7,156 bases of DNA from Cytophagales bacterium. Lineage in GTDB: Bacteria; Bacteroidota; Bacteroidia; Cytophagales; Cyclobacteriaceae. Shown here one piece after another: positions 1-5,585 of this stretch; the stretch's first letter is position 1, and every line of letters begins with the position of its first letter. The DNA lies in the NCBI GenBank assembly GCA_003537495.1, contig DPSB01000440.1, forward strand, positions 1 through 7,156, given 5' to 3'. The translations under genes and the position numbers were made by a program. Below the pieces are notes generated by a model that had not been told where the DNA came from, ran no database searches, and was given only the letters and a program-made list of their open reading frames with translations.

Positions 1-72
1 CATGGTATCAAGCATAAGACGGCATACAATAGTGCCAGCAATGAGTCCGTAAATGATTACAATTTTTTTCAT
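1..72 (-). CDS. DUF4199-type membrane protein, N-terminal fragment
   Basis: These are the first 24 codons of a gene that runs off the low-coordinate end. The ATG is at 72-70 and translation begins MKKIVIIYGLIAGTIVCRLM. A short lysine patch followed by a hydrophobic segment containing YGLIAG is typical of how DUF4199 proteins of Bacteroidota begin. These are small multi-pass membrane proteins of unknown function. Upstream there is an A-rich leader and no Shine-Dalgarno sequence, as usual in this phylum. The preceding gene in the same direction is the membrane-anchored LuxR-type regulator, 192 bp away, and its N-terminus resembles this one (K, then IIYGL, at the same positions). The family call rests on 24 residues and on this pairing, so another small membrane protein remains possible. 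The start and frame are secure. Confidence 0.6.
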   Translation of the reverse strand, partial: MKKIVIIYGLIAGTIVCRLMLDTM

Positions 73-120
73 ACGATTTTGTTTTTTGCTCAAACCAACG
101 CGTAGAATGACCAAAGTCCT

Positions 121-136
121 TCACCCGAACGGGTGA
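121..136. promoter_or_regulatory. Near-perfect palindrome, candidate operator upstream of the DUF4199-type gene
   Basis: TCACCCGAACGGGTGA is a 7-bp inverted repeat around a central AA. It sits 48 bp upstream of the ATG at 72. No T-tract follows it on the minus strand, which argues against an intrinsic terminator for the LuxR-type gene. Closer to the start, 98-91 reads TTGGTTTG on the minus strand, one mismatch from the Bacteroidota -7 consensus TAnnTTTG. If that is the promoter, transcription would start near 85 and the palindrome would be centred about 43 bp upstream, where activators commonly bind. The neighbouring LuxR-type protein is the obvious candidate ligand. The repeat is seen directly; the operator role is inference. 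Confidence 0.4.
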
Positions 137-188
137 TTTGAGAGAAATATAATGGAAATCATACGAAAGTGGGAGAAACAAGTTCCCT

Positions 189-265
189 GTTACCGGTTGC
201 CAGTAGCACAGACACTCAAACTAGTTAACGTAATAGGCGAAAACCGAAAACTGGTAACCGGCAAC
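189..265. repeat. Intergenic inverted repeat of GTTRCCGGTTRCCAGT type
   Basis: The left arm, 189-204, reads GTTACCGGTTGCCAGT. The reverse complement of the right arm, 250-265, reads GTTGCCGGTTACCAGT, so the arms match at 14 of 16 positions with a 45-bp spacer. Each arm also contains near-repeats of a shorter unit (CCGGTT flanked by GTTRCC or RCCAGT). As RNA on either strand the arms can pair with one mismatch and one G-U pair. The right arm begins at the last base of the LuxR-type stop codon, so this would lie in the 3' untranslated region of that gene. There is no T-run after the stem. It could be a REP-like dispersed element or an mRNA-stabilising stem. Confidence 0.55.
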
Positions 266-693
266 TAAGGAATCAACCTCAACTCTTTACCCCGTTGCAC
301 CGCCTGCGTTCTGCGGCTTACTTCCAGCTTCAGAAACAGGTTAGAGGTGTGGGTCTTGATCGTATTTAGGGAAACAAAAAGTTTATCGGCAACCTGCTGG
401 TTGGTTAACCCCTGGGCCATCAGCTCTAATACTTCATGTTCGCGTTTGCTGATGCCTAACCGTTGCAACTCAGGTTCATTCAGCACAAACTCTGGCCCAA
501 CCTGCACGGTTACAATCTTTTTGGTTGTAAGCTTAAGGCCTACCCACACCCCAAGTGCTGTAAAGCCTAAGGCCAAAATACCCACATAAAACTGGATAGA
601 TAAATCGCGAACAAAGAACTTATACTCCAGAAACTGGAGCAAAAAGACCAGCACCGCCAGCGAAAGTCCGTAAATGATAATGGTGCGCTTCAC
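265..693 (-). CDS. Membrane-anchored LuxR-type HTH transcriptional regulator
   Basis: This is a 142-aa predicted one-component regulator tethered to the inner membrane. Residues 4-22 and 34-53 are two hydrophobic segments separated by a short loop (EYKFFVRDLS). A basic stretch (KLTTKK) follows, then a linker, then a LuxR/NarL-type helix-turn-helix at about 81-140 with the hallmark SKREHEVLELMAQGLTNQQV and recognition-helix region VSLNTIKTHTSNLFLKL. No receiver domain or autoinducer-binding domain is present, so the signal may be sensed in or through the membrane. I prefer the GTG start at 693-691. An in-frame ATG at 774 would add 27 residues, but that extension runs through an intrinsic terminator (733-768) and an exact TAnnTTTG promoter element (715-722), and the GTG-started N-terminus (VKRTIIIYGL) matches that of the adjacent DUF4199-type protein. 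The stop is TAG. It probably acts on that neighbour or on its own promoter; this is inference. Confidence 0.85.
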   Translation of the reverse strand: MKRTIIIYGLSLAVLVFLLQFLEYKFFVRDLSIQFYVGILALGFTALGVWVGLKLTTKKIVTVQVGPEFVLNEPELQRLGISKREHEVLELMAQGLTNQQVADKLFVSLNTIKTHTSNLFLKLEVSRRTQAVQRGKELRLIP

Positions 694-714
694 AATTACT
701 GCAACTGATGCAGG

Positions 715-722
715 CAAAGTTA
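715..722 (-). promoter_or_regulatory. Bacteroidota-type -7 promoter element for the LuxR-type gene
   Basis: The minus strand reads TAACTTTG, an exact match to the TAnnTTTG consensus of the primary sigma factor in Bacteroidota. It lies 21 bp upstream of the GTG at 693 and would give a short leader of roughly 15 nt. The -33 side is poor: the nearest TTG (in CAGTTGCC) is 26 bp upstream, longer than the usual 17-23 bp, and the rest is T-rich. It follows directly after the terminator of the upstream gene cluster, a sensible place for a new promoter. Confidence 0.5.
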
Positions 723-732
723 GGCGTAATTT

Positions 733-768
733 AAAAATGAAAAAGAGGCAACTGAAAGTTAACCTCTT
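733..768 (-). terminator. Intrinsic terminator of the 5404-792 gene cluster
   Basis: On the minus strand AAGAGG (768-763) pairs with CCTCTT (748-743). The stem continues after a TT/G bulge with AAC/GTT, leaving a 5-nt loop (TTTCA). The stem runs straight into TTTTTCATTTTT. It begins 24 bp past the stop codon of the 398-aa gene. Stem plus T-tract in the right orientation makes this the best terminator in the window. Confidence 0.65.
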
Positions 769-791
769 ACTCATTCTTTAAAACGAAAATG

Positions 792-1988
792 CTACTTGAT
801 ATTCTCCGGAAGGATACCCGTGCTTTCGTGGTAGATAATTTTTGCCTGACTGCTATACCCGTTACCGAGATAATCTTGTTGGATAGTGAAATAGTTGTAC
901 AACGTATATTTTCCGGTTTTGTCTTTGCTGGCAATAGCCGCCCGCTGAGTCCGAGCTTCTACTACACCGGTTATCTCATTTCGAATAGCTTTCCAATCAC
1001 GATCTAATAAATTGATCTTAATGATAGTTTCACCCCAGCCTGCATCATTAAATGTTTGACGGAATAGTTTTTCCATTTCAGCATTTTGCACCAGCGCTGG
1101 CGGCATTTTGGTATTCTTTAAAAGTTCGGCTGCATTGGCTTTACCTTTAGCAAGAACTTTGTCCAATGAACCAATTCTATTGACCATGTCCGTCACTTTT
1201 TGATAGCCCGCTTCCAGTTGAACATGCTCAGCAAATGGCCCCTTGCGCAGCGCATCCCAATGTGCGTGCTCGTATTGAATCATAAGATAGTAAGCACGTG
1301 CCGGTCTTTCATCTACTATCATGTTCATGTTGGTTTCCCAGAGTTTTATGTTCTGGTCTATTGTTGTTAAGTCGACCGTTATACGGGATTTCGCATTTCC
1401 AATTATGGCCGCATTAACTTTATCAGTTGGATCAATATTCAATGCAACCAACTGAGCTGTTTTTGATTTGTAGTCTTCTATTTCTACCTGCTTGGTTTCA
1501 ATTTCCTGTTGCGCCACATTGGTTTTTACTTGATACAGTAATGTGAACAAAGCTGCTAGATCGTTGGTAGCAGCTCGCTGGTTTTCTCCACCGTTGCGCG
1601 CTACTTCATAGGCTTCCTGCCATTTCTTCAATTCTGTTTCCAAAGGAGATACATCATAGCCCTTGTCTTTCATCTTAATATTATTGATAGCGGTAGCTGC
1701 TGCCCGACTATTGGTTCCTAAAATGTTTAAATCGTTCGGGGCGGCCTCCATTTTTTCAACATACTCCCAAAATTTTTTTATGTAGCTTTTGGCAGGACTG
1801 CTCTCATCTTTTTCTTTATTGCCTTTAAATTCATTCGTCATGGCTTTGGTTTCTTTGGTAGCCACTTTTACCTCACGGGCAGTATTTTTTACTTCGCGTG
1901 CTCCTTCTCTAAGTTTTCGTAAATCTTCTTGTGCCATAAGTTGAATGGTTGAATAACTATAAATAATTACTATCAATAATTTTTTCAT
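792..1988 (-). CDS. Exported helical/coiled-coil protein of unknown function (398 aa)
   Basis: I do not recognise this family. Residues 1-20 look like a Sec signal peptide: two lysines, a hydrophobic core (LLIVIIYSYSTIQL), then MAQ, with likely cleavage around A19-Q20. There is no lipobox cysteine, so the product should be periplasmic or released. Residues 21-60 are a highly charged helix with repeated REVK/KETK units, probably coiled coil. A second long helical stretch spans about 145-185 (rich in Q, E and K). The C-terminal part, about 318-390, looks more globular, with tryptophans, a GVVEART segment and an aromatic TLYNYF stretch ending in QDYLGNGYSSQ. It is the last gene of the cluster, 9 bp after the 50-residue ORF, and an intrinsic terminator follows. 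A scaffold or surface-associated role is possible but not shown. Confidence 0.85.
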   Translation of the reverse strand: MKKLLIVIIYSYSTIQLMAQEDLRKLREGAREVKNTAREVKVATKETKAMTNEFKGNKEKDESSPAKSYIKKFWEYVEKMEAAPNDLNILGTNSRAAATAINNIKMKDKGYDVSPLETELKKWQEAYEVARNGGENQRAATNDLAALFTLLYQVKTNVAQQEIETKQVEIEDYKSKTAQLVALNIDPTDKVNAAIIGNAKSRITVDLTTIDQNIKLWETNMNMIVDERPARAYYLMIQYEHAHWDALRKGPFAEHVQLEAGYQKVTDMVNRIGSLDKVLAKGKANAAELLKNTKMPPALVQNAEMEKLFRQTFNDAGWGETIIKINLLDRDWKAIRNEITGVVEARTQRAAIASKDKTGKYTLYNYFTIQQDYLGNGYSSQAKIIYHESTGILPENIK

Positions 1989-1997
1989 GGGTGATGA

Positions 1998-2150
1998 TTA
2001 TTTTCTGGATAGAAAGTTTTTTAATGAATCGCGCAATGCTTGCGAAATGGTGGTGCTGATACTGCGCACAAACTGACGCACCACGCTTTCCAGACCATAC
2101 TTGCGCAATAGGTTATCTTTTTTATCTTTTAATTCTTTGTTCGTATTCAT
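1998..2150 (-). CDS. Small basic amphipathic protein, 50 aa, unknown function
   Basis: A 50-codon ORF runs from ATG at 2150 to TAA at 2000-1998. It begins 6 bp after the stop of the upstream lipoprotein and ends 9 bp before the ATG of the 398-aa gene, filling the only sizeable gap between them. The product begins MNTNKELKDKKDNLLRKYGL and continues as one probable amphipathic helix with hydrophobic and basic faces (VVRQFVRSIS, then ALRDSLKNFLSRK). It has no signal peptide and no membrane-spanning segment, so it should stay in the cytoplasm or lie on the membrane surface. No cysteine, tryptophan or recognisable motif is present. Tight spacing on both sides is the main evidence that it is real; a chance ORF cannot be excluded. 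Its translation may couple to the next gene. Confidence 0.6.
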   Translation of the reverse strand: MNTNKELKDKKDNLLRKYGLESVVRQFVRSISTTISQALRDSLKNFLSRK

Positions 2151-2156
2151 CCGAAC

Positions 2157-2591
2157 TTAATTTTTGGCAAAATGGAATTCATGTTCACCAGCAGTGCTTG
2201 CTACTCTTCCGGCACCAATGGTAGTTGTTGGATTAATGAATGATAGCTTAAGCGAGGTTGATGTTACTTCCGCCAATGTAATTTCCAGATCGTCATCGCG
2301 GATAATTTTATCAGCAGTAGCATCTACAAACTCCCACGAGCCGTTGGCGGGCCATACAATACCGCCATTGGTTGTTGAATAGGTAGTTTTCGTAAACGAA
2401 AGTGTCAATCCCGCAAAGGATGCCGTTTGGTCGGTTTCATTAACCAACACATTTTCTATCTGCCAGGTACCCGATGCAAGTAAATTTTGAATTCGTTCTG
2501 TCTCTGGTTGTGGATCGTCTTTCTTACAACCCGCAAGTATTAAAAGGTTTATCACCAGAATAAGTTGAGTTATGTGAATTATATTTTTCAT
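2157..2591 (-). CDS. Lipoprotein with lipocalin-like domain (144 aa)
   Basis: This is an exported lipoprotein. Residues 1-21 form a signal peptide with hydrophobic core ILVINLLIL and lipobox LAGC, so C22 is the lipidated residue, followed by KKDDPQPE. Such charged residues after the cysteine are common on Bacteroidota lipoproteins sent to the outer membrane or surface. The mature part is about 120 residues and rich in alternating beta-type segments: GTWQIENV, LTLSFTKTTYSTT, the GSWEFVD turn, and ITLAEVTSTSLKLSFI. This resembles the short lipocalin-like lipoproteins of Cytophagales, in which a GTW motif opens the barrel; the ligand is unknown. I chose the ATG at 2591. The frame is open to a TTG at 2633 that overlaps the upstream stop, but that start would put 14 extra residues before a normal signal peptide. 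It lies 38 bp after the repeat protein gene and is probably co-transcribed with it. Confidence 0.85.
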   Translation of the reverse strand: MKNIIHITQLILVINLLILAGCKKDDPQPETERIQNLLASGTWQIENVLVNETDQTASFAGLTLSFTKTTYSTTNGGIVWPANGSWEFVDATADKIIRDDDLEITLAEVTSTSLKLSFINPTTTIGAGRVASTAGEHEFHFAKN

Positions 2592-2629
2592 TGAAATTTT
2601 AAGTTTGGCGTAGAACAAAATAGTTGCAA

Positions 2630-5404
2630 TCAATTCTTAATAAAGCGATAGGTCTTCTTGAACTGCTCCGTCTTAATTGTTAAGAAGTACAAACCCGAGG
2701 AATAATTACCCACATAAAATTTAGCTTCCGATCCACTTACCTGTTGTTCGGCCCTTTCATGACCCAATACATCCAATATCGTAATTGACTTTACACCATT
2801 TGTATTATTTAAGTTGATGGTGAGCCAATCCTTTACAGGATTTGGATAAATCTGAATACCTGAATCATGTTCAATATCTCCGGTAATAATCAACGAAACA
2901 TCATCCGAAAAATCGCTATTGCAGCCTACGCCTATCACCTCTAATTTGTAGATACCAGGCTGTGTTACATTAAATGTTGCATTAGTTGCTCCACTAATCG
3001 CTGTTCCGTTTCTATACCATTGGTTATTGATTGCTGAACTTGATGTAAGCGTTGGTGTTGCTGTATTCTCATTTAAAATGGTAACAGAAGGTTTGGCCGG
3101 TTTTATGCAGTCCACAAACAACAATCGCCCAAAAAGAAATCCTGCTCCATTGGTGCCATTTAAGTCGATTTTTTTAGTTAGCGTGTTAGTAGCTGGATCA
3201 TATTCGAATAGTACCCCTTTGTCGTTAGCTCCTCCATACGAAGAGCCTCCGTATAACTTTCCGTTTGGCGATAATGCTAAGCCGCCAGATGGAGCACTTC
3301 CGCTTGCTACACCATTAAAGTCAATTTTTTTTGTGAATACATTGGTGGCCGGATCGAATTCGAAAAGTGTGCCTACGCCATTAGCACCTCCATATCCAGT
3401 CATTCCGTACAATTTGCCATTGGGTGCTTGCAACAAACTGCCAGAAGGTTCAGCGCCATTTGTGCTGTTAAAGCTTACTCTCGGTGTGACAGTACCGCTT
3501 GCCAAATCAAACTCGAACAGCACACCAAATCCGTTTCCATTTAGTCCACCGTACTTATTGAGGCCATAAAATTTTCCGTTGGTAGCCTGTGTTAATTCTC
3601 CAACAGAGCCATAACCGGTGGTGTTTTCATCAAAGTCAGCTTTCTTTGTAAACACATTTGTGGCAGGATCGTATTCGAAAATAGTGCCAGCGCCATTTGC
3701 TCCCCCCTGGCCAGTCATTCCATATAGCTTGTTGTTGCTAGCAACAATCAAACTGCCACTGGCACTTTCCCCAGAGGTATTGCTTTCAAAATCATACTTG
3801 TTGCTATAGGTGTTTGCCGAAGCGGGATCGAATTCAAAAATTGTTCCCTCCCCATTTGCTCCACCGCTAGTCGTTAGGCCATATAATTTTCCATTTGGTG
3901 CCTGCACCAAACTACCCTGAGGGTAAGACCCTAGTGTACGCGTGAAATCTTGTCTTTTTGAGAGGGAATTAGTAACAGGGTCTATCTCCACAATTGTACC
4001 AGAGTTTTCAGATCCCCCAGTATTTGTCATTCCATAAAGTTTACCATTAGAAGCCCGTGTTAAACCTGCATACGGATACCTTCCTTCAGGGGCATTATTG
4101 AAATCTACTCTCTTGTTAAAAATACCGTTTGAGGGATTATATCTGAACAACGTACCTCTTCCTCCTGCCCCACCAAAACTAGTAGTACCATATAAAAAAC
4201 CATCACTTACCTGCACTAACGTGGAGCGAGGAGCATACCCTGTTGCCGAAAAATTGGTGGATTGGTCATACGTAAAATCAAATTTGCTGCTATAGGTATT
4301 GTTAGCTGGATCATACTCGTAGAGTACCCCTGAACTGTTGGTACCATTACCACCAGAGTACATTAATCCATATAGTTTCCCATTAGTGGCCTTTGTCAGT
4401 CCACCAATACTTGAAGAACCATTGGCAGAGGTAGCATCAATTTTTTTGGTGTACGTGTTGGTCGCTGGATTAAACTCATAAATAACGCCAATAGCTGAAG
4501 TGCCACCTCCTGTAGTAGTACCATACAAATTACCATTATCAGCAACTACCATTGTGGAGGCAGGATATGAACCTATAGAGCTAGAAAAATCAACCCGTTT
4601 GGTTAGCACATTGGTAGCAGGGTCGTATTCAAATAAAATTCCCAGATCAGCAGTGCCGCCTTGGAGTGTTACACTGTATAATTTGTTGTTTGCTGCTTTA
4701 ACCAATGAACTGAATGGAAACTTTCCATTAGCTCCTGTAAAATCTATTTTCTTCACCAAAGTGTTTGTAGCAGGATCATACTCAAACAGGGCGCCTAAAT
4801 TATTAGCTCCACCGTAAGAGGCAAATCCATACAGCTTTCCGTTGGTGTGCAGGTAGAGGTTACCGCCACTAGGGCTCGCCCCATTGGTTACAACAAAATC
4901 TATTTTCTTGGTGTAGGTGCTGGTGGTATAGTCAAACTCATAGATTACACCTTTGCCCGAGGAGCCACCTTGGGCAGTCATACCATACAACTTTCCGTTT
5001 GCGCCAGCAACCAAGCTATTGACTGGGTATGAACCTGTGGCCGGGAGAAAGTTGTGCTTGATAACATAGGCTCCATTGCTAGGATCATACTCAAACAGCA
5101 CACCCCACCCATTTAAACCGCCACCACTTGTAATTCCATATAACCTTCCCGCAGGCGATTGCCACAACTGCATTCCCGTTTCATCTCCCACTGAACCTGG
5201 CGTGGTATAGGTAAAACTTCTTACTGTTGTAAAGCCTGTACCATCGGGGTTGGTTTTAAAAATGACACCTGCGTCATTTGTTCCACCACTATTGGTCATG
5301 CCCCAAAAGGCAGGCACTTGTGCGTGTGCAGGTGACTGAATGAGTACGATGTATAAAAGAGAAAGAATTGTAATGACGGAATATCGCAGTACTTGTTTAT
5401 TCAT
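2630..5404 (-). CDS. T9SS-secreted protein with 14 GloVer-type repeats, Ig-like domain and C-terminal sorting domain
   Basis: This 924-aa protein is exported and delivered to the cell surface or medium. Residues 1-29 are a signal peptide ending in AHAQ. Residues 33-764 are 14 tandem units, most 51-53 aa, of the GloVer type (TIGR03803, the Gloeobacter/Verrucomicrobia repeat). The unit consensus is LYGMTxxGGxNGxGxLFEYDPxTN followed by xxTKKxDF and ending in NGK. An Ig-like or PKD-like domain follows at about 767-843 (QWYRNGTAISGATN, then PGIYKLEVIGVGC), with C766 and C828 as a possible disulfide. Residues 850-924 are a T9SS type A sorting domain: IYPNPVKDWLTINL, ILDVLG, and SSGLYFLTIKTEQFKKTYRF. 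Units of this size suggest beta-propeller blades, as in kelch proteins. No catalytic motif is visible, so binding or adhesion is more likely than enzyme activity. The ATG at 5404 directly precedes the signal peptide. Confidence 0.93.
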   Translation of the reverse strand: MNKQVLRYSVITILSLLYIVLIQSPAHAQVPAFWGMTNSGGTNDAGVIFKTNPDGTGFTTVRSFTYTTPGSVGDETGMQLWQSPAGRLYGITSGGGLNGWGVLFEYDPSNGAYVIKHNFLPATGSYPVNSLVAGANGKLYGMTAQGGSSGKGVIYEFDYTTSTYTKKIDFVVTNGASPSGGNLYLHTNGKLYGFASYGGANNLGALFEYDPATNTLVKKIDFTGANGKFPFSSLVKAANNKLYSVTLQGGTADLGILFEYDPATNVLTKRVDFSSSIGSYPASTMVVADNGNLYGTTTGGGTSAIGVIYEFNPATNTYTKKIDATSANGSSSIGGLTKATNGKLYGLMYSGGNGTNSSGVLYEYDPANNTYSSKFDFTYDQSTNFSATGYAPRSTLVQVSDGFLYGTTSFGGAGGRGTLFRYNPSNGIFNKRVDFNNAPEGRYPYAGLTRASNGKLYGMTNTGGSENSGTIVEIDPVTNSLSKRQDFTRTLGSYPQGSLVQAPNGKLYGLTTSGGANGEGTIFEFDPASANTYSNKYDFESNTSGESASGSLIVASNNKLYGMTGQGGANGAGTIFEYDPATNVFTKKADFDENTTGYGSVGELTQATNGKFYGLNKYGGLNGNGFGVLFEFDLASGTVTPRVSFNSTNGAEPSGSLLQAPNGKLYGMTGYGGANGVGTLFEFDPATNVFTKKIDFNGVASGSAPSGGLALSPNGKLYGGSSYGGANDKGVLFEYDPATNTLTKKIDLNGTNGAGFLFGRLLFVDCIKPAKPSVTILNENTATPTLTSSSAINNQWYRNGTAISGATNATFNVTQPGIYKLEVIGVGCNSDFSDDVSLIITGDIEHDSGIQIYPNPVKDWLTINLNNTNGVKSITILDVLGHERAEQQVSGSEAKFYVGNYSSGLYFLTIKTEQFKKTYRFIKN
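3113..5308 (-). repeat. 14 tandem coding repeats of about 153 bp (GloVer units)
   Basis: These are the DNA units encoding residues 33-764. Approximate unit boundaries in residues are 33-87, 88-138, 139-190, 191-241, 242-292, 293-343, 344-403, 404-455, 456-506, 507-559, 560-611, 612-664, 665-716 and 717-764. Units 1 (55 aa) and 7 (60 aa) are longer than the rest. At protein level units 11 and 13 are the most alike (LYGMTG.GGANG.GT, then DPATNVFTKK), while their codons differ at many synonymous sites. The units are therefore old and held by selection on the protein, not a fresh amplification. Confidence 0.9.
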
Positions 5405-5536
5405 GTAAAGTCTATTTAGTTTTCTGCAAACTCGAATAATTGGATGTTATAAAAACGCTTTATGAGCAATAGCCTGAAGTCAACTGAGGATATGCCAGCA
5501 TCACATGAGTATTTGCGTAGGGGTTGTCGAGCTTTA

Positions 5537-5567
5537 AATAAAAAAGGACCCTGTAAGGCCACCTTCT
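5537..5567 (-). terminator. Weak intrinsic terminator after the 193-aa lipoprotein gene
   Basis: On the minus strand GGCC (5560-5557) can pair with GGGTCC (5551-5546) using a one-base bulge, with further A-T and G-T pairs outside, and the run TTTTTTATTT follows. It lies 19-49 bp past the lipoprotein stop. The stem is short and imperfect, so partial read-through into the repeat protein gene is plausible. The rest of 5405-5585 shows no ORF and no clear TAnnTTTG element. Confidence 0.4.
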
Positions 5568-5585
5568 TGTTACTCTTCCGTTACA

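Noticed and set aside
347..589. 80-aa plus-strand ORF opposite the LuxR-type gene
   Set aside because: It lies antisense to the HTH region, has no recognisable domain or signal, and the minus-strand reading is clearly the real gene.
789..1007. 72-aa plus-strand ORF opposite the end of the 398-aa gene
   Set aside because: It is a shadow of the minus-strand gene with no supporting start signal or motif.
2592..2633. N-terminal extension of the 144-aa lipoprotein to a TTG at 2633
   Set aside because: It would put 14 residues ahead of a textbook lipoprotein signal peptide that starts at ATG 2591. TTG starts are uncommon.
3027..3569. 180-aa plus-strand ORF opposite the repeat gene, with its own apparent repeats
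   Set aside because: It is the antisense shadow of the GloVer repeats. The proline- and serine-rich pattern follows from reading the complement of the repeated codons, and there is no start context or domain.
4500..4817. Plus-strand ORFs within the repeat region (also 3618-3809, 4098-4295 and 4847-5032)
   Set aside because: All lie opposite the well-supported 924-aa gene and encode low-complexity complements of its repeat units.
3113..5308. Regular ~153-bp periodicity considered as a CRISPR or other non-coding repeat array
   Set aside because: One open frame runs through all units, differences between units are largely synonymous or conservative, and units are far too long and divergent for CRISPR repeats.
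5405..5470. Promoter for the 924-aa gene (GAGTTTG and TAGACTTTA on the minus strand)
   Set aside because: Neither matches TAnnTTTG with correct spacing and no -33 element is convincing, so no site is called.
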